DNA of 17,856 nucleotides from assembly GCA_027011835.1 (NCBI GenBank), contig JALUZN010000464.1, forward strand, positions 1 to 17,856. Reading direction: 5' to 3'. The position numbers and the translations under genes were made by a program. Shown here piece after piece: positions 7,765 through 15,387 of the stretch. The DNA is from Draconibacterium sp. Lineage in GTDB: Bacteria > Bacteroidota > Bacteroidia > Bacteroidales > Prolixibacteraceae. Within the stretch, counting starts at the first letter, position 1; each line of letters begins with the position of its first letter. The notes under the pieces were generated by a model, which saw only the letters and a list, made by a program, of their open reading frames with translations, was not told the origin of the DNA and searched no databases.

Positions 7765-8602
7765 ATTTTTCTTTTTGTTCAAATAAAACATATTTAGAAG
7801 AATTAATTATTCCCTCAACCATACTGTAATAATCTTCATTTATTTCAATACCTATTGAATTTCTATTCATTCTCTGAGAAACTATATTTGTTGTTCCAGA
7901 GCCCATAAAAGGGTCTAAAACAGTATCACCAGATTTAGTAAATAACTTAATAAACCACTCTGGAAGGTTTTCGGGAAAAGCAGCACTATGTTTTTTATTA
8001 TTACATTCAGTTGCTAAGTGTAAAACATTAGTTGGATATGCCTTATCTCTATTTAACCAATTTGAAATATTTTTACCAAACCCACTTCCAACCTTTGATT
8101 CATCTCGCCGCTTATCAGTAACGCTAAGGTTTTTAAGTCTGTTTTTTGCCCAATCGCCCATAGGAACCATAACCTCTTCCTGATACATATTAAACTTTTT
8201 ATTTTTATTAAACTGTATCAATCTTTCCCACGAATCACGGAATCTATTTGGCCATTTACCAGGATAACTATTCTTTTTATGCCAAATAAATTCCTCTGTC
8301 CACAACCAACCTTGTTTTCTCATTTCGATTATTAGTTCCATTACATATGTACTTCGTTCTCCGTTAACAACTTTCTCTTTGATATTTAAGATAAAAGTCC
8401 CGGTAGGCTTTAAAACTCTTAATAATTGTTCTGATATTGGAAGAAACCAATTTACATATTCATTAGGTTTTATACCTCCATAACTATTTTTTCTTTGATC
8501 GGCATAAGGTGGGGATGTTATAATTAAATCAACAGAATTGTCTGGAATAGATTTTAAAATCTCCTTACTGTCTCCTAAAAATATATCTGTTTTTATTTCC
8601 AT
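7724..8602 (-). CDS. Type II DNA methyltransferase (N4-cytosine/N6-adenine class, beta order)
   Basis: A 292-residue AdoMet-dependent amino-methyltransferase that would protect host DNA from the overlapping endonuclease. The catalytic motif IV TSPPY (29-33) is near the N-terminus and the AdoMet-binding motif I DPFMGSGTT (230-238) near the C-terminus, with the presumed target-recognition segment between them (about 110-215). This is the beta arrangement of the N6_N4_Mtase family. TSPPY is common in N4-cytosine enzymes but does not exclude adenine methylation. The gene is visibly more AT-rich than the hydrogenase operon: one 60-nt line here (8041-8100) has 18 G+C, against 35 in hydA (5701-5760). 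This supports recent acquisition of the RM pair. It is transcribed first, with a promoter candidate 25 nt upstream, and no separate controller (C) gene is seen. Confidence 0.9.
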   Translation of the reverse strand: MEIKTDIFLGDSKEILKSIPDNSVDLIITSPPYADQRKNSYGGIKPNEYVNWFLPISEQLLRVLKPTGTFILNIKEKVVNGERSTYVMELIIEMRKQGWLWTEEFIWHKKNSYPGKWPNRFRDSWERLIQFNKNKKFNMYQEEVMVPMGDWAKNRLKNLSVTDKRRDESKVGSGFGKNISNWLNRDKAYPTNVLHLATECNNKKHSAAFPENLPEWFIKLFTKSGDTVLDPFMGSGTTNIVSQRMNRNSIGIEINEDYYSMVEGIINSSKYVLFEQKEKYGNIKETRHTAVR

Positions 8603-8626
8603 TCATTCTTTTTTATTTAATTTCTT

Positions 8627-8677
8627 CAAAAGTATTACAATTAGTAATTTCCATCAACTTATTAAGTCTCAACTTAT
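8627..8677 (-). promoter_or_regulatory. Promoter candidate with 9-bp direct repeats before the methyltransferase
   Basis: Read on the minus strand, TACTTTTG (8634-8627) matches TAnnTTTG, and a TTG (8657-8655) stands 20 nt upstream of it. The plus-strand 9-mer TCAACTTAT occurs at 8654-8662, overlapping the -33 element, and again at 8669-8677, a 15-bp spacing. Such repeats could be an operator for autoregulation of the RM genes. The predicted leader is only about 15-20 nt. Confidence 0.45.
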
Positions 8678-8781
8678 CAACATTGAGCAATACTATGACT
8701 ATGTTCGAATTATTTGCCTTGATAAAAAACAAAAAAAACATTCTCATTCTAATAAACGCCAAGACAGAGAAGCTAATCGGA

Positions 8782-9591
8782 TTAAGTATAAGAGATTTTT
8801 AAAAAGTAGCCGTTATGTTTTCGAATATTAAGAACCACATCGTTTTCGAAAAGAAGATATTGCCCTTTTATTCCTTTAAGAACTCCTTTAATTTCAGGAG
8901 TTTTATCGAATCCTGCACTTTTTATTTTTTGCGGAAACTGAAGAACAGGATAGTTAATTTCGGTAATTTTATTGTCGGGAACTATGTATTTTCTCAACTC
9001 GGCCGGAAGCAGCTGAACTGCCCGCTCCTTTTCTGCCTTAAGATTAATATTTTGTGCCACTTCGTTTTTTAGCATGGCCCGCCAGTTTGTTTTGTCGGTG
9101 AAATGGTTTTTCAGAAAAACCTCGATAACTCCGGCAATGTGCCGGTTTGGTGTTTTTGCCAAAAGAATAGCAAAACTTGCCCCCTGGTCAATCCAGCGGG
9201 TAGGTATTTGCGATGCCCGTGTAACTCCAACTTTTATTTCGTTTGAAACAGCGAGATAAACATAGTGGTCGGCAAGGTCGTGCTTTTTTGCCCACTCCAT
9301 ATCGCGTGCAATTCCAAATTGCGCTTTCGACAGTTCCGGTCGAATAACTGTTTCGCTGGCTTCGGGTGCCGTTTGCAGGCAGTTATAGCAAAACCCCTGA
9401 TTGAACGAGGTTTTTGTTCGCTTCCCACATGATATACAGTTGATCAGCCCAGCAAAACTCATTGTTATCTCATTGCCAATCAGCGCATTCATACCAATAC
9501 TATCTTCGCCAACCGGTAAAAAGTATTCCACTTCCCCGGCCAGTTCCGTTCGCATTTTATATATGTTGCCTTCAAATTGCATTGCTCTCAT
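8782..9591 (-). CDS. DUF2797 family protein (zinc ribbon plus GIY-YIG-like segment)
   Basis: A 269-residue protein that I recognise as DUF2797, a family without an established function. Visible parts: an N-terminal beta-rich stretch (1-45), a four-cysteine zinc-ribbon-like knuckle (C52, C55, C68, C71), then HYVYLAVSNEIKVGVTR (109-125) and RWIDQGA (132-138). The last two resemble the two-strand core and Arg-bearing helix of GIY-YIG nucleases. That likeness is my inference and does not prove nuclease activity. The gene begins 19 nt after the GH95 stop on the same strand and could be co-transcribed with it, although no functional link is obvious. Start choice: ATG 9591; an ATG three codons later is equally possible. 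Composition is like the host genes, unlike the adjacent RM pair. Confidence 0.82.
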   Translation of the reverse strand: MRAMQFEGNIYKMRTELAGEVEYFLPVGEDSIGMNALIGNEITMSFAGLINCISCGKRTKTSFNQGFCYNCLQTAPEASETVIRPELSKAQFGIARDMEWAKKHDLADHYVYLAVSNEIKVGVTRASQIPTRWIDQGASFAILLAKTPNRHIAGVIEVFLKNHFTDKTNWRAMLKNEVAQNINLKAEKERAVQLLPAELRKYIVPDNKITEINYPVLQFPQKIKSAGFDKTPEIKGVLKGIKGQYLLFENDVVLNIRKHNGYFLKISYT

Positions 9592-9610
9592 TTTATACTC
9601 AAACCAAAAG

Positions 9611-12025
9611 CTATTTGAGTTGAGTTAGGTTAAAATCGTTAGAGGTAAAAGTATAAACATCTCCTTTCAATGTATTCTTTGAAATAGTTTTTCCGTTGTA
9701 TCTTAAATTAAGATTATTACCAAGAGTTGATTTTACTTTCACCGAAACTAAACTTCTATCCTTCCAAACAATATCGAATTCAAATCCACCTCTACCACGT
9801 ATTCCCGAGATTTCGCCGGAAGCAATTGCAGAAGGTAGCGCCGGAAGAATGTCTTGATAAAATCCTCTGTTTTTAGTTCTCAAGTGCGACTGCAGCAACA
9901 TTTCGGCAATTCCCGAGCTGACTCCGAAGTTTCCATCGATTTGAAATGGGGGATGTGCATCGAACAGATTATTATATAATCCTCCTCCTACAGTCATTAT
10001 ATTTGCCTCGTTGGTTACAGCCGGAACGATCAGGTTTTTTAGAATCAGAAAGGCGTGGTCGCCATCAAGTAATCTGGCCCAGAAATTTATTTTCCATGCT
10101 CGCGACCATCCCGTTCCTTTATCGCCGCGTTCTGCTAATGTTTCTCTACAAGCATCTGCCAATTTGGGAGTAGTTAGCGGATGGATTTCGTTGCCAGGGT
10201 GCAATCCCCATAAATGCGAAACATGACGGTGCCTGTCGTTCGGATTATCAATGTCTTGCAGCCACTCCTGAAGTTGCCCGTGTTTCCCAATTTGATTGGG
10301 AGCAATTTTCTCTCGTTTTGCTTTTAAGATTGCTACAAAATCGGTATCGACACCCAAAAATTCTGCCGCTTCTATTGTATTTGCAAAGAGATTTCGAATT
10401 ATCTGATGATCCATTGTTGGCCCCATTACCAGCCCACCGTGTTCGGGGCTGTTGCTTGGCCCGCTTATTAGCCATTGCGGATTCTCAGGGTCGGGGACCA
10501 AATAGCCGACAAAAAAGCGCGATGCCTCTTTTAAAATCGGATATGCTTTGTTGCGTAAAAACTCTTTATCACCCGAGAACTGGTAATGCCACCAAATATT
10601 CTGGCTTAACCAGGCTCCGCCAACCGGCCATATTCCATGATTTGAATTATTTATGGGTGCAGCTCCCCTCCAAATATCGGTATTGTGGTGTGCAACCCAT
10701 CCGTCGAGGTTATAATGTTCGCGGGCAACCCCTTTCCCTGTTTTTGATAAATCGTCAATCAGGCCTATCAAAGGTTCAACCATTTCAGGGAGATTGGATA
10801 TCTCTGCTGGCCAGTAATTCATTTCAGTATTAATGTTTATGGTATATTTACTGTCCCACTCTGGAGCCAATTTTGCATTCCAAATACCTTGTAAATTTGC
10901 CGGTTGTGTCCCCGGTCGCGACGAAGAGATTAATAAATACCGCCCAAAATTATAGAGTAAAGCCACCATGTTCGGATCTTCGTCGGTTTTAAACGACTCA
11001 ATTCTTTTGTTAGTTGGGCGCATAGATAGTTCTGTTTTCCCCAAATTAAGTTTTACCCGGTTGTAAAACTTCTGATAGTCGGTTATATGCACTAACTTTA
11101 TTTGTTCGTACGTTTTCCCTATTATTTCAGAAAGATATTCTTTACATCGATTTTCAGGGTTTCCGCTAATATTTTTATAATTAACAAAACTTGTGGCAGC
11201 CACTAAATAGAGTGTTGCACTGTTTGCATTTTCAATTTGAATTGTTTTTCCGTTATTTATTAATTTGCCTCCGTCAACCTCAACTTTTAATCGAGCCTCG
11301 AACCGTAATTCACTTTTCGGATAAGCAATATTTTTTCTCCTAGCATTTGCACGATAATCGTCTGCTTTCCCTTTTAAAATAATTTCGTTGTCTTTAATTG
11401 TTACCGAATAGTTTGAATGAGGACATTTTAACTCGGCTGCAAAATTCAATAATCCCGGTTTACCAGCTTCAATTTTTACTCCAATTGTTTGGTCGGGTGC
11501 CGAGGAAAAAATCTCTCGTTTATATTTAATCCCATCAGCTTCATAAAAAACAGAGGCAGTTGCATTACTCAAATTCAATGTTCGCTTATAATGGGTAATA
11601 TTTTTTTGATTGGCAAAATGCAACAATATACTTCCAAATGGCTGATAGCTTAATTGTCCTAACGGTTCAGACATGAAATATTTATTGGCCAGTTTCTCTG
11701 CTTCACTCTGTTTGCCTTCCCAAAGTAATTTCCTGAGTGTTAAAAAATATCTATTAGCTCCTTCATGAGCGTAATTGTGGGGTTGTCCCGTCCATAATGT
11801 CTCTTCGTTAAACTGAATCGTTTCATTCTCTACACCTCCGAAAATCATGGCACCAAGCCGGCCATTTCCTATTGGTAATGCTTCATTCCATGTTTTTGCA
11901 GGCGAGTTGTACCATAATGTATTCGACGGACTGAATTCAGCGTTGTTAGTTTTTAATGTACATGAAGCTATTAGAAAAGAGAGAATTGACAGGAACAATA
12001 AAGCAGTACTTAATTTCTTCATCAT
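9611..12025 (-). CDS. GH95 family glycoside hydrolase lipoprotein (alpha-L-fucosidase-like)
   Basis: An 804-residue inverting glycosidase of family GH95, which removes terminal alpha-1,2-linked L-fucose (some members prefer L-galactose) from host or plant glycans. A lipoprotein signal is clear: MMKK, hydrophobic core, IASC with Cys22 as lipidation site, so it is probably exported. The N-terminal beta domain begins WYNSPAKTWNEALPIGNGRLGAM. Candidate active-site residues by analogy with the Bifidobacterium enzyme are N397 and N399 (NINTEMNYW), E528 in SNSPEHGG as acid, and D697 in FQIDGNFG. Length is normal for the family and no frame break is seen. There are no SusC/SusD genes beside it, so it is not in a classic utilisation locus here. 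Fucose versus galactose preference cannot be fixed from the sequence alone. Confidence 0.93.
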   Translation of the reverse strand: MMKKLSTALLFLSILSFLIASCTLKTNNAEFSPSNTLWYNSPAKTWNEALPIGNGRLGAMIFGGVENETIQFNEETLWTGQPHNYAHEGANRYFLTLRKLLWEGKQSEAEKLANKYFMSEPLGQLSYQPFGSILLHFANQKNITHYKRTLNLSNATASVFYEADGIKYKREIFSSAPDQTIGVKIEAGKPGLLNFAAELKCPHSNYSVTIKDNEIILKGKADDYRANARRKNIAYPKSELRFEARLKVEVDGGKLINNGKTIQIENANSATLYLVAATSFVNYKNISGNPENRCKEYLSEIIGKTYEQIKLVHITDYQKFYNRVKLNLGKTELSMRPTNKRIESFKTDEDPNMVALLYNFGRYLLISSSRPGTQPANLQGIWNAKLAPEWDSKYTININTEMNYWPAEISNLPEMVEPLIGLIDDLSKTGKGVAREHYNLDGWVAHHNTDIWRGAAPINNSNHGIWPVGGAWLSQNIWWHYQFSGDKEFLRNKAYPILKEASRFFVGYLVPDPENPQWLISGPSNSPEHGGLVMGPTMDHQIIRNLFANTIEAAEFLGVDTDFVAILKAKREKIAPNQIGKHGQLQEWLQDIDNPNDRHRHVSHLWGLHPGNEIHPLTTPKLADACRETLAERGDKGTGWSRAWKINFWARLLDGDHAFLILKNLIVPAVTNEANIMTVGGGLYNNLFDAHPPFQIDGNFGVSSGIAEMLLQSHLRTKNRGFYQDILPALPSAIASGEISGIRGRGGFEFDIVWKDRSLVSVKVKSTLGNNLNLRYNGKTISKNTLKGDVYTFTSNDFNLTQLK

Positions 12026-12047
12026 TGGTATTTCTTTTTATTATTTC

Positions 12048-12063
12048 CAAACTTACAAAAATA
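12048..12063 (-). promoter_or_regulatory. Two overlapping-region -7 boxes upstream of GH95
   Basis: On the minus strand, TAAGTTTG (12055-12048) and TATTTTTG (12063-12056) are tandem matches to TAnnTTTG, 23-38 nt before the GH95 start codon. No clear TTG stands at the usual distance upstream, so this is a tentative promoter. Confidence 0.3.
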
Positions 12064-12122
12064 GTCGCTGTTAGCATTAAAAAGTTGATGATTCTGCGCA
12101 CCTCTATTTTTCCCAATTTGGA

Positions 12123-12327
12123 TACATTTGTCCACATTCGAAACAGCCGTCCCGATCTGGGAGCACACCTGCGCCTCTCGAACTAGTAACCAACTGAAAC
12201 ACAGTCACTCGCACATTATGGATTGAGAATTGAGCTACATCAGTATCATAAAGATAATAACTAGGGGATTTTTATGGTCTTATTAAAAAAGTGGAACTCG
12301 TTTTGGGTTCCACTTTCTTTTTTTTAT
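12123..12327 (+). ncRNA. Candidate structured leader or small RNA before the hydrolase gene
   Basis: The 335-bp gap between the divergent GH95 and hydrolase genes contains a TAnnTTTG match, TACATTTG (12123-12130), on the + strand. A stretch richer in G+C than typical spacers here follows (about 12140-12215), including a small TCCC/GGGA hairpin near 12150-12163. It ends in the intrinsic terminator at 12288-12327, only 34 nt before the start codon at 12361. A transcript of about 190 nt is implied. It could be an independent sRNA or a leader controlled by attenuation. I match it to no known riboswitch, 6S, SRP or tRNA signature. No good -33 element is visible. Confidence 0.3.
12288..12327 (+). 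terminator. Intrinsic terminator just upstream of the hydrolase start
   Basis: A perfect 10-bp stem, AAAGTGGAAC (12288-12297) with GTTCCACTTT (12307-12316), has a 9-nt loop and is followed by C and T8. An A-run before the stem would give a U-tract on the minus strand too, so it may be bidirectional. No protein gene ends immediately upstream on either strand, which is why a leader or sRNA role is proposed. Confidence 0.85.
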
Positions 12328-12360
12328 TCATTTATAATTATCTTCGTCGAAAAAATATTT

Positions 12361-13371
12361 ATGATAAGGATTCTGTTTTTTATTCTACTGCTCCTGTCGA
12401 TAACTACCGGTTTTGCTCAAGATCGATATACAACATCGGCATTCGACGAAATTATTACCGAAACATATACGTATTCAACCAAAGACGGAGAGAATCTTGA
12501 TTTGGATATTTATATGCCCGACTACGATTCGGCGTTAAAACGTGCCACAATTATTTATGTTCATGGAGGTGGATTTCGAAATGGGACAAGAGATGTGCAA
12601 GGAGTAAAGGATTTTTGCAATCGACTTGCAGGATACGGATACGTGGTTGCATCGATTTCGTACCGGTTAACACGGAAAGATAAACCGGGAGGTTTTGGTT
12701 GCGATTGTCCGGCAAACGATAAATTAAACACATTTTATGCTGCCGTTGAAGATGTTCAGGATGCCACTTTTTTTCTGATAGAACACCGCGAACAGTTTGC
12801 CATCGATCCGCAAAAAATTATTTTAGCAGGCAGTAGTGCCGGGGCCGAAACGGTGTTAAATACCGCTTATCAACCTCCGTATTGTTACGGCCTCGATTCG
12901 GGACCGGTGGCTTATGCCGGAGTAATTAGTATGGCCGGCGCAATTCCCGACACAACAGTAATTTACGACGAATCGGCTGTCCCCTCATTGCTGTTTCACG
13001 GCACAGCCGATAAACTTGTTCCCTATGGAACTGCTCCTCATCATTATTGCAAAAAGGGAAGTCCGGGATATCTGATATTAAACGGCTCGTTAACAATTTC
13101 GAAAAAACTAAGAGCGCTGGATGTTCCGTGCTGGTTATACACACGTTGTGGCGCAGGACATGAAATGGCCGTAGAACCGATGACAAAATATTTCGACGAC
13201 ATTGTCGATTTTTGTTATACTTACGTAATTAAGAAGGATGGAACGTACCGCCAAACCGTTATTAAAGATGAGAAAGACAACACGAACAAACAAACAGCAT
13301 TGGCACCTAACTTTAGCGATGAAAGCGAAATAAATCCATGCACGGCAGAACCTGAAACGTTGGATAAATAG
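12361..13371 (+). CDS. Secreted alpha/beta-hydrolase (esterase/lipase-like)
   Basis: A 336-residue exported hydrolase of the alpha/beta fold, probably a carboxylesterase acting on small or polysaccharide-linked esters. ATG 12361 starts a classical signal peptide (MIR, hydrophobic core, cleavage near FAQ-D at 20). The in-frame ATG at 12274 would translate through a terminator hairpin and is unlikely. Catalytic features: oxyanion loop HGGG (68-71), nucleophile elbow GSSAG with S159, Asp217 in HGTADKLVPY, and His267 in GAGHEM. Several Cys (C114, C116, C175, C230, C257, C263) could form disulfides after export. The last ~45 residues are a polar tail outside the hydrolase core. The AGCS symporter gene follows after 50 bp on the same strand. 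Substrate unknown. Confidence 0.85.
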   Translation: MIRILFFILLLLSITTGFAQDRYTTSAFDEIITETYTYSTKDGENLDLDIYMPDYDSALKRATIIYVHGGGFRNGTRDVQGVKDFCNRLAGYGYVVASISYRLTRKDKPGGFGCDCPANDKLNTFYAAVEDVQDATFFLIEHREQFAIDPQKIILAGSSAGAETVLNTAYQPPYCYGLDSGPVAYAGVISMAGAIPDTTVIYDESAVPSLLFHGTADKLVPYGTAPHHYCKKGSPGYLILNGSLTISKKLRALDVPCWLYTRCGAGHEMAVEPMTKYFDDIVDFCYTYVIKKDGTYRQTVIKDEKDNTNKQTALAPNFSDESEINPCTAEPETLDK

Positions 13372-13421
13372 CCAAATCAGTTTTATTTGTTTTTTTAGTT
13401 GAATTGTATTTCCTTTATTCA

Positions 13422-14795
13422 ATGCTGAATAATTTAGGTGAACTCATTATAAAAATCTCAGATGGAATTTGGGGCGCACCCATATTAATTTTGCTGCTTG
13501 GTGGTGGATTTTACTTTCTTATTTATTCAAGACTTGCTCCGTTACGCTACATCGGGCACGCAATACAAATACTTACCGGGAAATACGATAATCCCAACGA
13601 ACCGGGGCAACTGCGCCATTACCAGGCTCTTTCCACAGCACTTGCAGGTACAGTTGGAATGGGTAATGTGAGTGGTGTAGCAATAGCAATAACAATGGGA
13701 GGCCCGGGGGCTATTTTCTGGATGTGGGTTTCGGCACTGCTGGGTGTAAGCACCAAGTTTTTTACCTGTTCACTGGCGGTTATGTTTCGGGGAAAAGATT
13801 CGGCCGGAGAAATTCAGGGTGGCCCCATGTATTATATAACCGAAGGACTCGGAAAAAACTGGAAACCTGTTGCTATTTTCTTTTCGATTATGGGAATGAT
13901 TGGCGTTTCTCCGCTTTTTCAATCCAACCAACTTACGCAAATGATTCGTGATGTAGTGCTAATACCAAACAATTTTACTGCTTCGTTTCAAACCGATTTA
14001 ATTACCGGAATCGTTATTTCTATTCTGGTTGGGATTGTTGTTATTGGTGGAATTAAACGGATTGGAAACGTAACCGGAAGAGTGGTGCCGTTTATGATTA
14101 TTGTGTACACGGTTACCGTTTTATACATTATTTTTTCGAATGTTACAGAAATTATTCCGGCCTTTAAAACCATATTGCACGATGCTTTTACGGGCGATGC
14201 AGTGTTGGGAGGTTCGCTCGGGGCAATAATTGTTGTGGGTGTACGGCGTGCGGCTTTTTCGAATGAAGCAGGCTTGGGAACAGCTCCCATGGCACACGGG
14301 GCGGCCAAAACAAGCGAACCAATTCGCGAAGGATTGGTTGCCATGCTCGGCCCTATTATCGATACAATTATTGTTTGTACCATGACCGCGCTCGCAATTA
14401 TAATAACCAACACATGGATTGACAGTAGCGCCGATGGAATTACATTAACCGCGCAGGCCTTCGATTCGGCAATTCCGGTTTTTGGCAAATATATTCTTGC
14501 CAATTGTGTCGTTTTTTTCTCCATGTCAACCATGTTTGCATTTCCATATTACGGTGTAAAATGCCTCGGTTTTGTGGCAGGAGCAAAATACCAAAATATC
14601 TACAACTATATTTTTGTGGTTATTATAATTGTAGGAGCAGTTTCGAATCTTCGTTATATTATTGGACTGATTGACATCTCTTTTGCGTTAATGGCTTTTC
14701 CAACGGTAATTACAACAATACTCCTGTCGCCACATGTTCGCCGGGCATCGAAAGAGTATTTTGCTCGGTTAAAAAGAGAAAAACAAAATGAATAG
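13422..14795 (+). CDS. Sodium:alanine/glycine symporter (AGCS family)
   Basis: A 457-residue inner-membrane Na+-coupled amino-acid carrier, most likely for alanine or glycine. Family signatures: an N-terminal GxPxLxLLLGGG-like first helix (about 18-36), RLAPLRYIGHA (38-47), GTVGMGNVSGVA (76-87), GGPGAIFWMWVSALLG, EIQGGPMYYI, and NEAGLGTAPMAHGAA (281-295). About ten to eleven hydrophobic helices span the protein, and the C-terminus is short and basic. ATG 13422 is preferred over the TTG at 13404 because family members begin with an amphipathic helix like LNNLGELIIKISD. It lies 50 bp after the hydrolase with no terminator between, so co-transcription is possible. Together with tryptophanase and the M3 peptidase it fits amino-acid fermentation. 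Confidence 0.93.
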   Translation: MLNNLGELIIKISDGIWGAPILILLLGGGFYFLIYSRLAPLRYIGHAIQILTGKYDNPNEPGQLRHYQALSTALAGTVGMGNVSGVAIAITMGGPGAIFWMWVSALLGVSTKFFTCSLAVMFRGKDSAGEIQGGPMYYITEGLGKNWKPVAIFFSIMGMIGVSPLFQSNQLTQMIRDVVLIPNNFTASFQTDLITGIVISILVGIVVIGGIKRIGNVTGRVVPFMIIVYTVTVLYIIFSNVTEIIPAFKTILHDAFTGDAVLGGSLGAIIVVGVRRAAFSNEAGLGTAPMAHGAAKTSEPIREGLVAMLGPIIDTIIVCTMTALAIIITNTWIDSSADGITLTAQAFDSAIPVFGKYILANCVVFFSMSTMFAFPYYGVKCLGFVAGAKYQNIYNYIFVVIIIVGAVSNLRYIIGLIDISFALMAFPTVITTILLSPHVRRASKEYFARLKREKQNE

Positions 14796-14860
14796 TTGCC
14801 GGTATTATTAAAAAAATATGTGCTCAATTCGGATAAATTCTCGGGTATTAAGTTTCACTT

Positions 14861-15033
14861 TTCTTAGTTCTAGAATAGTGATTCTAAACTTTAATAGATT
14901 TGAATTAGCATGACAAATAATTATCACACAAGAAAATAATTATGATAAAAGATTTCATACAGGAGTACGATTAAGTTAAAACACTAATTTTCTTCTCTTG
15001 TGTCTTAATTCTAGTATCTTGATTCTAATTTTT
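14861..15033. repeat. Degenerate 32-nt direct repeat pair in an AT-rich spacer
   Basis: Copy 1 (14861-14892) and copy 2 (15002-15033) agree at 25 of 32 positions without gaps; they share CTTA-TTCTAG near the start and TGATTCTAA near the end. Copy 1 also contains an inverted repeat TAGAAT-AGTG-ATTCTA. Copy 2 ends seven bases before the ATG of the small lipoprotein-like ORF. The spacer (14796-15039) contains no gene that I can support. The pair may be duplicated regulatory DNA or decayed remains of a duplicated gene start. Confidence 0.4.
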
Positions 15034-15039
15034 AACCAG

Positions 15040-15183
15040 ATGAGAAAACTATTAATCTTACTTTTTACAAGTATGTATATACTTGGTTGCGGAAATTATA
15101 AACGGAGTAAAGACCCAATTCCAAAATACATTACGTTTAAAATAAAAATTAGCCTCCTTTTTGTCCATTACACCAAAATATAG
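15040..15183 (+). CDS. Small lipoprotein-like ORF (47 aa), possibly a gene remnant
   Basis: The 47-residue product starts MRKLLILLFTSMYILGCGN, a good lipoprotein signal peptide with the lipidation Cys at residue 17 (ILGC). About 30 polar and aromatic residues with no recognisable domain follow. ATG 15040 is chosen because it starts the signal; the upstream in-frame start at 14998 only adds hydrophobic residues. Bacteroidota encode many short lipoproteins, but the mature part here is low-complexity and lacks conserved features. It may be the surviving 5' end of a decayed lipoprotein gene. The repeat copy at 15002-15033 lies just in front. The next clear signal downstream is the terminator at 15334-15372. 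Confidence 0.4.
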   Translation: MRKLLILLFTSMYILGCGNYKRSKDPIPKYITFKIKISLLFVHYTKI

Positions 15184-15333
15184 AATAAACAAATGCAGGC
15201 ATTTTTAATATAACAAGACAAAAAACTTACACTTATAAAAACATCAAATACAGTATCTGGCTGTACATCTAATACTTAACCGTTTTTTCAGCAAACCCTA
15301 ACAGAACAAATTCAACCCAATACTAAAAATGAG

Positions 15334-15372
15334 AAGGATGGCACTGCGTAAAGCAGTGCCATCCTTTTTTTT
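15334..15372 (+). terminator. Strong intrinsic terminator between convergent genes
   Basis: A perfect 14-bp stem, AAGGATGGCACTGC (15334-15347) with GCAGTGCCATCCTT (15353-15366) around GTAAA, is followed by a T8 tract (15365-15372). It lies 16 nt past the tnaA stop (opposite strand) and downstream of the small lipoprotein ORF. On the minus strand the stem is followed by CTCATTTTT, so it may also end tnaA transcripts, less efficiently. Confidence 0.9.
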
Positions 15373-15387
15373 ACGCTCGCGTTGCTC

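Noticed and set aside
12130..12215. tRNA-like fragments (TTCGA, TAGCTCA, GGTTAC-type words) on either strand
   Set aside because: I could not fold a cloverleaf: the T-arm stems do not pair and no acceptor stem closes. Not called as tRNA.
12104..12271. An open frame of 55 codons on the minus strand crossing the GC-richer stretch
   Set aside because: It has no ATG near its beginning and no recognisable domain. An open frame of this length at this composition is not surprising by chance. It could be a gene remnant, but nothing supports calling it one.
12274..12360. An upstream ATG for the hydrolase gene
   Set aside because: The added residues are translated through an intrinsic terminator hairpin, and the ATG at 12361 begins a normal signal peptide.
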